This document shows, piece by piece, positions 36,685 to 45,483 of a DNA stretch of 64,000 nt; within the stretch, counting starts at the first letter, position 1; each line of letters begins with the position of its first letter. The DNA comes from Cytophagales bacterium (GTDB lineage: Bacteria > Bacteroidota > Bacteroidia > Cytophagales > Flammeovirgaceae). Location of the stretch: NCBI GenBank assembly GCA_025056215.1, contig JANWWC010000001.1:806001-870000 (forward strand), written 5' to 3'. Under the pieces are notes generated by a model. It was not told the origin of the DNA. It worked only from the letters and a program-made list of their open reading frames with translations, and ran no database searches. The position numbers and the translations under genes are program-made.

Positions 36685-37581
36685 ATGAAACAAAAAGGAG
36701 CTAACAGCACATATTGGCACGCTATCAAAGAAGCATGGACTTCTTGCTTAATAGGTCTTATGCTTACATGGAAACATTTTCGGCGCATCTTTACCCAAAA
36801 ACGAAGATTGCCTCTCAATGTACAATCGAATCAATATTTTTCTCAGAATAACGGATTAGAAACTCTCCTCTATCCATACGAAAAACTTCCTATTCCTGAT
36901 AACGGAAGATACAAACTGCACAACGAAATTGACGATTGTATTGTATGCGACAAATGCGCTAAAATATGCCCCGTAGACTGCATTGAAATAGAACCCATCA
37001 AAGCTCCAGAAATATGGGGCTATACATCTGATGGTACCCCTAAGCGAATTTATGCCGCTAAGTTCAATATCGACATGGCTAAATGTTGTTTTTGCGGATT
37101 GTGCACTACTGTTTGCCCAACAGAGTGTCTTACAATGACGAAAGAATACGAATTCTCGGAGTTCGATGTCCGAAATATGAACATTGCCTTCGCTACGATG
37201 ACTGAAGCCGAAATCTCAGAGAAAAAACGGATTTATGAACTTTCTCAACAAGCTAAAGAAAAAAGAATTCCTCATCCCGACAAAACTGATGAAGCATCTA
37301 CTGCTCAACTCCAAGATGATTCATTCTCAACTTCAGCGCAAGCTGTAAGTCATGAAAGCTCTGTTTCTAAACCGTTCAAACCTAAAATTAAACCTTTGCA
37401 TAAAGACCAAGAAAATACGAACTCAATTTTACAACAACAAAACGACGTTTCTTCGGCACAAGCAGAAGAGAAAAATTCTTCTCTTCAGTCAGAAAAGGAA
37501 AAGGCACCTTCTCAAAAACCTATGTTCAAACCTAAAATCAAACCTTTGCCTAAAACCGATGATAATTCTACTCTCTCTTAG
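36685..37581 (+). CDS. nuoI: NuoI-like 4Fe-4S ferredoxin subunit with a long repeat tail
   Basis: 298 residues. Residues 1-170 match NuoI of complex I: an amphipathic N-terminal helix (KHFRRIFTQKRRLPL), then two 4Fe-4S cluster motifs, C85-x2-C88-x2-C91-x3-C95 and C134-x2-C137-x2-C140-x3-C144. NuoI passes electrons along the peripheral arm to quinone. Usual NuoI length is about 160-190, so about 110 residues are extra. The tail is rich in K, S, Q and P and contains two similar units, KPFKPKIKPLHK and KPMFKPKIKPLPK. No other nuo gene is in the window. The next gene starts 58 bp downstream and is unrelated. Confidence 0.85.
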   Translation: MKQKGANSTYWHAIKEAWTSCLIGLMLTWKHFRRIFTQKRRLPLNVQSNQYFSQNNGLETLLYPYEKLPIPDNGRYKLHNEIDDCIVCDKCAKICPVDCIEIEPIKAPEIWGYTSDGTPKRIYAAKFNIDMAKCCFCGLCTTVCPTECLTMTKEYEFSEFDVRNMNIAFATMTEAEISEKKRIYELSQQAKEKRIPHPDKTDEASTAQLQDDSFSTSAQAVSHESSVSKPFKPKIKPLHKDQENTNSILQQQNDVSSAQAEEKNSSLQSEKEKAPSQKPMFKPKIKPLPKTDDNSTLS

Positions 37582-37590
37582 CGATATTGT

Positions 37591-37621
37591 TTTGACAAAA
37601 AAAAACAGTTACTTAGTTTTG
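37591..37621 (+). promoter_or_regulatory. Bacteroidota-type promoter (TTTG-N19-TAGTTTTG)
   Basis: TTTG at 37591-37594 and TAGTTTTG at 37614-37621, separated by exactly 19 bases, match the Bacteroidota sigma consensus TTTG-N19-TAnnTTTG. They lie 18 bases before the ATG of the beta-CASP nuclease gene. This is the best promoter match in the window. Confidence 0.65.
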
Positions 37622-37639
37622 TTCATGATTTGAGGAAGG

Positions 37640-39067
37640 ATGAAGCTAACGTTTTGGGGAGCAGCGCAGCAGGTGACGGGCAGCATGTATCTTCTAGAAA
37701 TAGAAGACTATCAAATTTTAGTAGATTGTGGCTATGATTTGGAAAACCCGTCCGAAACGAATCCAGTTTACCAGGGTTCTGCTTTTCCTTTTGATGTCTC
37801 GCTTGTAGATGTGGTAGTTCTAACTCACGCCCATTTAGACCACTCAGGAAGAATTCCAAATTTGTTTCGAGAAGGCTTCGAAGGTCAAATTTTATGTACT
37901 ACTCCTACCATGCAACTTACAGAGCTTTTGCTCATGGACGCTGCTTCTATCAATCAGCATAAACTTAAAGCAATCCATAAACGAAAATCACAAGGACATC
38001 GCCGCAAACAACACCAAAACGACCAGCATCAACTTAGCACGTTGTATTTAGAAAAACACGTTTCTGAGGCGCTCTCTCAATTTGTTCCGATTGCTTTTAA
38101 TAAACCTTTTGCGATTCACAAAAATATTTCTATTACGTTCATTCCGACAGGTCATCTGCTCGGAGCCGCAAATGTATTTATTGAATGGAAAACGCAAGGA
38201 AGTAAGAAATCTATTTTATTTTCAGGAGATGTGGGACGAAAAAATTATCCGCTTCTTCCCGACCCTCAAATTCCTCCGCAAGCAGATTACGTAGTATGCG
38301 AAACTACTTACGGAAATCGGATGCACCTTTCACGCGAACAAGCTACTGATGAGTTGGCTCAAATTATCGAAGATTGTTGTGTAAATACGCCGGGAAAGCT
38401 TATTATTCCATCTTTCAGTTTGGGAAGAACTCAATCCTTGATTTATACGCTTCATCAACTCGCTGAAAACAAGCGCCTGCCCCGCATCAAAATATTTGCA
38501 GATAGCCCTTTAGCATTCGAAGGAAACAAAATATATAAGAAAAACTTATCTTACTTGAGTAAAGAAGCACAGGAATTTACAAAAAAGCATGGCGATTTGC
38601 TCGATTTCGAAAATTTGCATTATGTAACTTCTTCAAAAGAGAGCAAAGAAGTTTCAAGCTATCAAGAACCTTGCATCATTATTTCATCGTCTGGTATGCT
38701 AGAAGGAGGAAGAATTCAAGAGCATATTGCCCGAAACATCAGTCATCCTTATTGTACAATTCTTATGGTGGGATATTGCGCTGAAGGCACTTTAGGGTGG
38801 AAATTGCTCCATGCTCGCGACTCCATTATTTGGAACGACAAAAATTTACCAATCCGAGCAAAAATTATGCAAACCGACGTGCTTAGTGGTCATGGAGACC
38901 AAAACGACCTTATAGAATTTATTCATCATCAAAATTCTTCCCGCTTGCAAAAAATTTTTCTCTCACACGGAGAAAAACAATCAATGTACGATTTTAAACA
39001 AACCTTACATACTATAGGGTACACCAATGTAGAAATTCCCACTAAAGGAGAATCGTACTTGTTATGA
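37640..39067 (+). CDS. Beta-CASP metallo-beta-lactamase-fold RNA nuclease
   Basis: 475 residues. The metallo-beta-lactamase core has the motif 2 HAHLDHSGRIP, motif 3 near PTGHLLGAANVFI and motif 4 in FSGDVGRKNYPLL. The beta-CASP insertion (about 220-370) includes IPSFSLGRTQSLIYTLHQL and SSSGMLEGGRIQEHI. The C-terminal RMMBL motif is DVLSGHGDQNDLIEFI. This is the CPSF73-like/YSH1 branch of beta-CASP proteins, which are zinc-dependent endo- or exonucleases on RNA. Bacterial members of this branch are commonly annotated as RNA-processing exonucleases; the target here is unknown. A strong promoter match sits just upstream. Confidence 0.9.
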   Translation: MKLTFWGAAQQVTGSMYLLEIEDYQILVDCGYDLENPSETNPVYQGSAFPFDVSLVDVVVLTHAHLDHSGRIPNLFREGFEGQILCTTPTMQLTELLLMDAASINQHKLKAIHKRKSQGHRRKQHQNDQHQLSTLYLEKHVSEALSQFVPIAFNKPFAIHKNISITFIPTGHLLGAANVFIEWKTQGSKKSILFSGDVGRKNYPLLPDPQIPPQADYVVCETTYGNRMHLSREQATDELAQIIEDCCVNTPGKLIIPSFSLGRTQSLIYTLHQLAENKRLPRIKIFADSPLAFEGNKIYKKNLSYLSKEAQEFTKKHGDLLDFENLHYVTSSKESKEVSSYQEPCIIISSSGMLEGGRIQEHIARNISHPYCTILMVGYCAEGTLGWKLLHARDSIIWNDKNLPIRAKIMQTDVLSGHGDQNDLIEFIHHQNSSRLQKIFLSHGEKQSMYDFKQTLHTIGYTNVEIPTKGESYLL

Positions 39068-39135
39068 AATTTTGAGAATAGTCTTTTTTTTTCTTATACA
39101 CTTCTGTAAGTTAGCGCAACATTTTTCAACATTGG

Positions 39136-39462
39136 ATGGACGTGGACAAAGGAAGGAAAAAAGAAGAGGTTTATTCTAAAAAAGTACGCGCTGGCAAAAG
39201 AACTTATTTTTTTGACGTGAAAGCCACGCAAGGGAATGATTATTACATTACCATTACTGAAAGCCGAAAAAAAGCTCGTGAAAATGGAGAAGGATATTAC
39301 CGTAAAAAATATAAAATTTTCTTGTATAAAGAAGATTTTATCAAGTTTATGAATGCTTTAGATGATTGCGTGAGCTATGTTACAGAAGAACTCATGCCTC
39401 ATGTAGATTTCGAACAATATGCTTTTGAAGATGATCTTGATGAAGAAGAGGAAGATGAATAA
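39136..39462 (+). CDS. PUR-type DNA/RNA-binding protein (DUF3276)
   Basis: 108 residues. The family core is EEVYSKKVRAGKRTYFFDVKA, then DYYITITESRKK, and the acidic C-terminal tail (DDLDEEEEDE) is typical. Proteins of this group adopt a PUR (Whirly-like) fold that binds single-stranded nucleic acid and in Bacteroidota are conserved single-copy genes. It lies 68 bp after the beta-CASP nuclease gene and 31 bp before asnS on the same strand, which could place these RNA-related genes in one transcript. Confidence 0.9.
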   Translation: MDVDKGRKKEEVYSKKVRAGKRTYFFDVKATQGNDYYITITESRKKARENGEGYYRKKYKIFLYKEDFIKFMNALDDCVSYVTEELMPHVDFEQYAFEDDLDEEEEDE

Positions 39463-39493
39463 CTGATTTCAACTCTCCAAACATCTCGTAGCT

Positions 39494-40939
39494 ATGCTAA
39501 GAACAAAAATCAAAGAGATTTTAAAAAATGGACAAGCAGAAATAGGAAGTTCTCTTTGTGTAAAAGGCTGGGTAAGAACTAAACGAGGAAATAAGAACGT
39601 TTCTTTTATTCATCTTAATGATGGTTCCACAATTCACAATCTTCAAATCGTAGTAGATCACGCAATTCTGAGCGAAGAAACTCTTAAAGAAGCAACCACC
39701 GGCGCGTGCATCGGCGTAAAAGGCAAATTGGTAGCCTCTCAAGGCAGTGAACAGGCCGTAGAACTTATGGCTGAATCTATAGAAATCATTGGGCCAGCAG
39801 ACCCTGAAAAATATCCACTACAACCCAAAAAACATTCCCTCGAATTTTTAAGAGAAATCGCTCATCTTCGCCCACGCACTAGTACTATTTCTGCCGTATT
39901 GCGTATTCGCCACGCTATGGCTTTTGCAATTCATCAATTTTTCCACCAAAAAGGATTTATTTACTTGCACACTCCTATTATCACAGGTTCAGATGCTGAA
40001 GGGGCGGGTGCTATGTTTCGAGTAACTACTTTAGACTTAGCTAATGTCCCTAAAAACCCAGATGGAAGTGTAGATTATTCACAAGATTTTTTTGGTAGAT
40101 CTACTAATCTCACCGTATCAGGGCAGTTAGAAGGAGAAACAGGCGCTTTGGCATTAGGCGAAATCTACACTTTCGGTCCCACCTTCCGCGCCGAAAATTC
40201 TAACACAGCACGCCATTTGGCAGAGTTCTGGATGGTAGAACCTGAAATGGCTTTCTACGAACTAGAAGATAATATGAACTTAGCAGAAGAATTTCTTCAG
40301 TATCTCATTCGGTATGCGCTTGAAAACTGCAGCGACGACTTAGAATTTTTAGCTAAGCGAGAAAGTGAAGAAGAAAAACAAAAACCCGCTCATGAACGTC
40401 ATGAACTTAGCTTGCTAGAACGCTTAAAATTTTGCACAGAAAACAAATTCCAGCGCCTTACTTACACAGAAGCTATTGAAATCTTAGAGAATTCTAAACC
40501 TGCTAAACAAGGAAAATTCAAATTTCCTGTAAAATGGGGAATCGATTTACAATCTGAACACGAAAGGTATTTGGTAGAAAAAGAATTTAAGAAGCCCGTG
40601 ATTCTCACTCATTATCCCAAAGAAATTAAAGCTTTCTACATGAAATTGAATGAGGACGAAAAAACTGTCCGCGCTATGGATGTCCTTTTTCCAGGCATAG
40701 GAGAAATTATTGGAGGCTCACAACGCGAAGACAGCTACGATAAACTTTTAGCGCGCATTCGCGAACTAAAACTACCCGAAGCAGAATTATGGTGGTACTT
40801 AGAACTGCGAAAGTTCGGTTCCGCCCCTCATAGCGGATTCGGACTAGGCTTTGAAAGACTTATCCAGTTTGTAACAGGCATGAGCAATATTCGAGATGTG
40901 ATCCCCTTTCCTAGAACTCCTAAAAACGCAGAATTTTAA
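39494..40939 (+). CDS. asnS: Asparagine-tRNA ligase
   Basis: 481 residues, class II synthetase. An N-terminal OB-fold anticodon-binding domain (about 1-115) begins [21 protein letters not shown]. The catalytic domain holds motif 1 near [21 protein letters not shown], motif 2 in [21 protein letters not shown] and motif 3 in [16 protein letters not shown]. The asparaginyl enzyme is distinguished from the aspartyl one by SEQVxELMAE-like anticodon residues and the GSDAEGAG pocket. It lies 31 bp after the PUR gene. A complete AsnRS means Asn-tRNA need not be made by transamidation. Confidence 0.95.
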   Translation: MLRTKIKEILKNGQAEIGSSLCVKGWVRTKRGNKNVSFIHLNDGSTIHNLQIVVDHAILSEETLKEATTGACIGVKGKLVASQGSEQAVELMAESIEIIGPADPEKYPLQPKKHSLEFLREIAHLRPRTSTISAVLRIRHAMAFAIHQFFHQKGFIYLHTPIITGSDAEGAGAMFRVTTLDLANVPKNPDGSVDYSQDFFGRSTNLTVSGQLEGETGALALGEIYTFGPTFRAENSNTARHLAEFWMVEPEMAFYELEDNMNLAEEFLQYLIRYALENCSDDLEFLAKRESEEEKQKPAHERHELSLLERLKFCTENKFQRLTYTEAIEILENSKPAKQGKFKFPVKWGIDLQSEHERYLVEKEFKKPVILTHYPKEIKAFYMKLNEDEKTVRAMDVLFPGIGEIIGGSQREDSYDKLLARIRELKLPEAELWWYLELRKFGSAPHSGFGLGFERLIQFVTGMSNIRDVIPFPRTPKNAEF

Positions 40940-41012
40940 ACAATATATTTCTTTAAGCATTTTAATTTGTGTAATACTCAAAATTACAGGTGAGAATGTT
41001 GCCTTTTTTTAC

Positions 41013-41020
41013 TACTTTTG
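41013..41020 (+). promoter_or_regulatory. Candidate promoter -7 element (TACTTTTG) for the M61 peptidase gene
   Basis: TACTTTTG lies 16 bases before the ATG at 41037 and matches TAnnTTTG. There is no clear -33 TTTG at the usual distance. Confidence 0.4.
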
Positions 41021-41036
41021 CCTAAACTTTTTTAAA

Positions 41037-42881
41037 ATGAAACAAATATCTCTTCTTGCTTTTTTATTGATGACTTTCACAGTCGTAGCACAGCAATACT
41101 TTTTTAGATTAGACCTTCGAAAAGTACAAAACGATAAACTTACAGTAAATTGCTTAGTTCCCTCTATTAACAGCGATGAAATTTTATACCATATTCCTAA
41201 AGTAGTTCCAGGAACCTATAGTATCTCCGACTTTGGACGATTTATTACAGATTTTACAGCTTTCGACAAAAACGGAAACCTTTTAGAAACTCAAAAAATT
41301 TCTACGAACAGTTGGAAAATCCAAAACGCTCAAAACCTTTATGAAATTAGTTACAAAGTAGATGATACTTGGGATGCCAATCCTAAAGACAACTTTATTT
41401 TTGAACCTGCTGGAACTAATATTCAAGTAGATACGAATTATGTCATCAATCCCTTTGGATTTTTCGGATACTTTGAAGGAATGAAATCAATTCCTTATCA
41501 AGTTACGATTTTTAAACGACCTAATTTTTATGGCTCTACTTCTTTAATTCCTATTCATACTACCGATACTTCTGATACCTACCAAACAGAAAGTTATATG
41601 GAATTAGCAGATGCCCCTATGATGTATTGTATTCCTGACACGACATTTTTAGACGTAGGGGGCGCTTCAATTTTAGTCTCTATCTATTCTCCTAATCATG
41701 TCCTTTCCTCCAAGTTTATGGCCAGTCAGATTGCTTCTGTTCTGGAAGCTCAACGCAAATATTTGGGTGGAAAGTTACCTATTCAAAAGTACGCTTTTAT
41801 CATCTATCTTACTTCAAGTCTCGGAGGGTCTGGACTCATGGGCGCTTTAGAGCACTCCCATTCATCTTTTTATTATTTGCCAGAGGTATCAGGAGAGCAT
41901 CTCACTCAAACTATTCGAGATATTGCTTCGCACGAATTTTTTCATATTCTCACTCCCTTAAGCATCCATTCGGAAGAGATTCATGATTTTGACTATATTA
42001 ATCCTAAAATGTCAAAACACCTATGGCTATACGAAGGATGCACAGAGTACTTTGCCTCTCATGTACAGGTTCGCTACGGCTTGATGGAACTCGACGATTA
42101 TTTAGAAAATATTCGAAGAAAAATAGAAACCAGTCGCACTCGCTACAACGATACCCTACCCTTTACTGAAATGAGTGCTAACTGTTTAGAAACTTACCAA
42201 CAAGAATATGGAAACGTTTATGAGAAAGGAGCTCTTATCGCCTTATGTTTAGACATCACTTTGCGAAAACTCTCAGATGGAAAGTACGGACTAATGGATA
42301 TGATGCTAGATCTTTCCAAATACTATGGCAAAACGAAACCCTTTAAAGATCACGAATTGTTCGACAAGATCGTAGAAATTACCCAACAACCCGCACTAAA
42401 AAACTTTTTTGAAAAATATGTAGCAGGCAAAGAACGCCTTCCCTTGCAAGAAGTGTTGAATTGGGTAGGTATTGAATATATCCAGGAACGAAAAATAAAA
42501 GATATTTCTTTGGGAAACATCGGATTAGGCATTAACGAAAACGAAGATATTATCATCAGCGATGTAAGCGAAATGGATGACTTTGGAAAAAAAATGGGCT
42601 ATCGAAAAGGAGATATTATCCATAGCATTAACGGAAGAAATGTGACACTCCAAAACGCGATGGAAATCTTCAAAAAATTGATCTCTCAATCAAAAGATGG
42701 AGATAAACTTGTAATAGAAGTTATTAGAAAAAATAAAAAAGGAAAAGACTACATCGTAACCCTGAAAGGCAAACTCAAAGCGCGCGAACGCATTCAAAAA
42801 AATGTCTTGTTACCTATTGAAAATATGTCTTCTACTCAAAATAAACTATTAAGAGCATGGTTATTAGGCAACGAACAATAA
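41037..42881 (+). CDS. M61-family (glycyl) aminopeptidase with PDZ domain
   Basis: 614 residues with a signal peptide (about 1-19, ending VAQQ). The N-terminal beta-sandwich (about 20-160, starting RLDLRKVQNDKLTVNCLVP) is typical of M61 peptidases. The catalytic domain (about 170-490) has the zinc motif H299-E-F-F-H303 with the third ligand Glu in LWLYEGCTEYFA. A C-terminal PDZ domain (about 500-585) begins near GLGINENEDIIISDVSEMDD and helps bind substrate. M61 enzymes remove N-terminal residues such as Gly or acidic residues; a periplasmic or surface role is inferred from the signal peptide. Its end overlaps the ompH start by 25 bp, so the two are probably co-transcribed. Confidence 0.9.
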   Translation: MKQISLLAFLLMTFTVVAQQYFFRLDLRKVQNDKLTVNCLVPSINSDEILYHIPKVVPGTYSISDFGRFITDFTAFDKNGNLLETQKISTNSWKIQNAQNLYEISYKVDDTWDANPKDNFIFEPAGTNIQVDTNYVINPFGFFGYFEGMKSIPYQVTIFKRPNFYGSTSLIPIHTTDTSDTYQTESYMELADAPMMYCIPDTTFLDVGGASILVSIYSPNHVLSSKFMASQIASVLEAQRKYLGGKLPIQKYAFIIYLTSSLGGSGLMGALEHSHSSFYYLPEVSGEHLTQTIRDIASHEFFHILTPLSIHSEEIHDFDYINPKMSKHLWLYEGCTEYFASHVQVRYGLMELDDYLENIRRKIETSRTRYNDTLPFTEMSANCLETYQQEYGNVYEKGALIALCLDITLRKLSDGKYGLMDMMLDLSKYYGKTKPFKDHELFDKIVEITQQPALKNFFEKYVAGKERLPLQEVLNWVGIEYIQERKIKDISLGNIGLGINENEDIIISDVSEMDDFGKKMGYRKGDIIHSINGRNVTLQNAMEIFKKLISQSKDGDKLVIEVIRKNKKGKDYIVTLKGKLKARERIQKNVLLPIENMSSTQNKLLRAWLLGNEQ

Positions 42882-43462
42882 TTTATCGGTATATTTGCCC
42901 AATACTCCTTAGTTCGTTATTGGCAGTAGAGACGTTACACGGGCAGCGCTTTGGTTATATCGACTCTCAAGCCATTTTAGATAAAATGAAAGAATACCAA
43001 GAAGCTAACAAAGAAATAGACAAAGCAGCCGAGATATGGCAAAAAGAAATCGAACAAAAGAAAAAAGAACTTCAAGCGCTACGAGAACAATTTTTAGCCG
43101 AAGAACTTCTTTACACTGCCGAAATGAAAAAAGCGCACTTAGATTCTATTAAAGCCAAAGAAGACGAACTGCGCGACTTTCAAAACAAACGATTCGGCTA
43201 TGAAGGAATGTTGTTCATCAAAAGGCAGGAACTTATCGAACCTATACTAGAAAAAGTACAAAAAGCCGTCGTAAAAGTTGCAAAAAAGAAAAAACTTGAT
43301 TTCATCTTCGACAAAGCTAGTGATTTAAATATGATTTACACCAATCCTGTATATAATTACACAGATTTTGTGTTAGAAGAACTAGGGCTTGGCGACCCTC
43401 GAGATACTCCTAACGCCTCTAAAAAACAAGAGGAAAATGAAACAGCGCCTTCTCGTCCATAA
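42857..43462 (+). CDS. OmpH/Skp-family outer-membrane protein chaperone
   Basis: 201 residues. A signal-peptide-like N-terminus (hydrophobic ICPILLSSLLAVETLHG, cut before QRFGYID) is followed by FGYIDSQAILDKM, the conserved first strand of the family. A long charged coiled coil follows (about 40-115, EEALLYTAEM-like), then KVAKKKKLDFIFDKASDLNMIYTNPVYNYTDFVL. Skp-type proteins form trimers that hold unfolded outer-membrane proteins in the periplasm. The start ATG at 42857 lies inside the last codons of the M61 peptidase gene (25-bp overlap), and no other start is available before the signal peptide. Confidence 0.88.
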   Translation: MVIRQRTIIYRYICPILLSSLLAVETLHGQRFGYIDSQAILDKMKEYQEANKEIDKAAEIWQKEIEQKKKELQALREQFLAEELLYTAEMKKAHLDSIKAKEDELRDFQNKRFGYEGMLFIKRQELIEPILEKVQKAVVKVAKKKKLDFIFDKASDLNMIYTNPVYNYTDFVLEELGLGDPRDTPNASKKQEENETAPSRP

Positions 43463-44332
43463 TTACAAGGGATCAAACCCTGAATTCTTAACGAAACGAT
43501 AGACTATTCCTACTGAAAAATCTATCATCCACATGCTCATGGTGCGCTGAGGAATTACGAATTTTTCTGTTTGTAAAACTAATCGGTTCGATTGAGTAGT
43601 TTCAGTTTGTACAGTAGCTTCCCAACGCCCAAAAGAAGCAAGCGAATAAAAAATGTTGCACGTTCCGTTTAAAGCAAACCGTTTGCTAAAAAAATAAAGA
43701 AAAGAACTTCCAACATTAAGAGTCCAAGCAGATTCACTTATCTGAGAACGTTGAACATACGAAATATGAGTATTCTGACGAGCCGCAGAAAAAGCAATTT
43801 CTGGAGAATCCCATACAGAAGCTCCCCAAAAAACTTTAGGAACCATGACTATCTTTTTTTCTAAGGGAATGTAACCCGTCAAACCCGCTATCAGGTGAAC
43901 AGAACCCCACATCTGGTTAGGCTGATCAATCCGAATTCGCCAATCTTCTGGATTGTGTCCCTTCAATTGCAAAAAGGACTTTGCATAAGCCGTTGAGTTA
44001 TGCGAAAACACGAAATTTCCATAGCTTCCTCCTACGCCCCAATATTCTTGCAAACGGAAATTCAGTTGTACAAGCGTAAAAGAAGAGCCTGCTGGTATAG
44101 CAAATCCTGCTTTAGGATTATATAAGTTTGTATCTGTTAATGAACCCAAAACCAGACTGTTTCCCAAAAGTATTCCAGCAAAATGTTTAAAGTCTAACTC
44201 GTTTTGAGAGTATCGTTGCTTCAACGTACGAGAAGAAGGTACATAGGTAGTATCATCTTCTCGTACATACTGACTTTTTACTATGCCCCATTCGAGCAAA
44301 CATATGCCTACTATCGCGAGTTTTTTTATCAT
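43463..44332 (-). CDS. Exported protein of unknown function, probable outer-membrane barrel
   Basis: 289 residues with a signal peptide (about 1-20, ending GIVKSQ). The rest has many aromatic strands (for example YWGVGGSYGNFVFSHN, MWSVHL-like stretches, FSVGIVYRFVKN at the end), which suggests a small outer-membrane barrel. No family is recognised. It is convergent with ompH: the two stop codons are directly adjacent with no spacer. No terminator hairpin is seen between them, so transcripts may overlap. Confidence 0.65.
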   Translation of the reverse strand: MIKKLAIVGICLLEWGIVKSQYVREDDTTYVPSSRTLKQRYSQNELDFKHFAGILLGNSLVLGSLTDTNLYNPKAGFAIPAGSSFTLVQLNFRLQEYWGVGGSYGNFVFSHNSTAYAKSFLQLKGHNPEDWRIRIDQPNQMWGSVHLIAGLTGYIPLEKKIVMVPKVFWGASVWDSPEIAFSAARQNTHISYVQRSQISESAWTLNVGSSFLYFFSKRFALNGTCNIFYSLASFGRWEATVQTETTQSNRLVLQTEKFVIPQRTMSMWMIDFSVGIVYRFVKNSGFDPL

Positions 44333-44670
44333 AAATCCACTATTTCATTCAAATTTAGTAAAAATCTTGTTTTAACTTCTCGGACATGTATCTTTTACAT
44401 AGCATACTCGTAAATAATGCGTATCTTTAAACTAAACATTAATATCAAACATGGTGAAACTCATACATTGTGTAGCCATGCCCTTCATAGCATCCTTACC
44501 TGTGAAGAAATTGAAAAATGCTATTGCTGATACTACTCGAGTCTCGAGCTCTATTTTAATATTACGAGACGCTTCATTTTTATTGTTGCAGAAAAATTAG
44601 CTAAGTCTATTGGTCTTACTCGAGGGTACAAAAAGGCATCCGTGCAATATGGTACACACTAAGAATAAAG
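44333..44670. other. Intergenic region, 338 bp, no intact gene
   Basis: Contains one short ORF (44451-44600, 49 codons) that I do not recognise, and otherwise stop-rich DNA. It precedes the kinase pseudogene and may be the decayed 5' part of that gene or its promoter region. No tRNA or hairpin terminator was found. Confidence 0.5.
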
Positions 44671-45358
44671 AAACTTCACAAGATTAACCAACGCTTCTAA
44701 AAGCTCAACGAAAACAATACTTATTACTTTATTGATATGGTGGCGCGCGATATTCGTAGCCTTTATTTTAGGTCTGTTGCAAATTTTAAAAATCTTAACC
44801 TTAGAGAGTTAGAGCTTGAAAATCAAAAAATTTTTGAAAAAATATGGGATAATGTAGAAGATTCGCGTGCTATGACTTCTTGTCTTTTACGCACCGATTC
44901 ATTAAAACTTAGAAGTATAAACCTTCACCTCGAAAAAAATATTTCCTTCGTCTCCTATTCATTATCTACAAGAAAACTAGGATAAAAAACGTCAGAAAAA
45001 GGAATTAAAATCATCTACCACGACACTATTCCCAAAGGATTTTTTTAAAAGGACTTATTAGGCATGCATAAACAATTTATTGTCAAATGCTATTAAATAT
45101 TCTCCCAAAAATAGCACTGTAGAAGTGCAATATTTCTAAAGATGATTCATTTATCTGCATTGCTTGTAAAGATCAAGGACCAAGAATTTCTAACGAGGAA
45201 CTTACTTATTACTTATACCGAAGACTTAGCGCACACCCTACAAGGGGGGAATTCTATAGGGTTAGGACTTCTCTATCATCAAACAAATTACTGAAATTTT
45301 AAAAGATGTAAAGTGCGAAAACAAAGTAGGAATAGGCTCTACATTTTTATCCTATTAA
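44671..45358 (+). pseudogene. Decayed sensor histidine kinase
   Basis: Fragments of a kinase appear in different frames. Around 44671-44985 is a HisKA-like dimerisation segment (YYFIDMVARDIRSLYF) in which R replaces the expected phospho-acceptor His of the usual M-x-H-D-I-R motif. Around 45070-45340 are the ATP-binding blocks: NNLLSNAIKYSPKNSTVEV (N box), ACKDQGPRIS (G1-like) and a SIGLGLS-then-IIKQITEIL stretch (G2, split by a frameshift), ending GIGSTFLSY and a TAA at 45356-45358. Stops and frameshifts separate the blocks. Input domains are missing. It is a dead gene on the plus strand, followed by ddl. Confidence 0.75.
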
Positions 45359-45459
45359 AATAAAGGACTTAATAGAAGTTTAGCAACAACTTTTAAACTA
45401 CATAGTTTTTCTAACAAAGTTCTTTGCTATATTTTTCAGAAGTTACGACAACATCGTGC

Positions 45460-45467
45460 TATTTTTG
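45460..45467 (+). promoter_or_regulatory. Candidate promoter -7 element (TATTTTTG) for the ddl fusion
   Basis: TATTTTTG lies 16 bases before the ATG at 45484 and matches TAnnTTTG. It is just past the kinase pseudogene; no clear -33 TTTG is found. Confidence 0.4.
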
Positions 45468-45483
45468 CCCAAATTTTCAAAAT

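Noticed and set aside
37352-37633. 93-codon ORF over the nuoI tail
   Set aside because: Second frame over Lys-rich low-complexity DNA; no family and no reason to prefer it.
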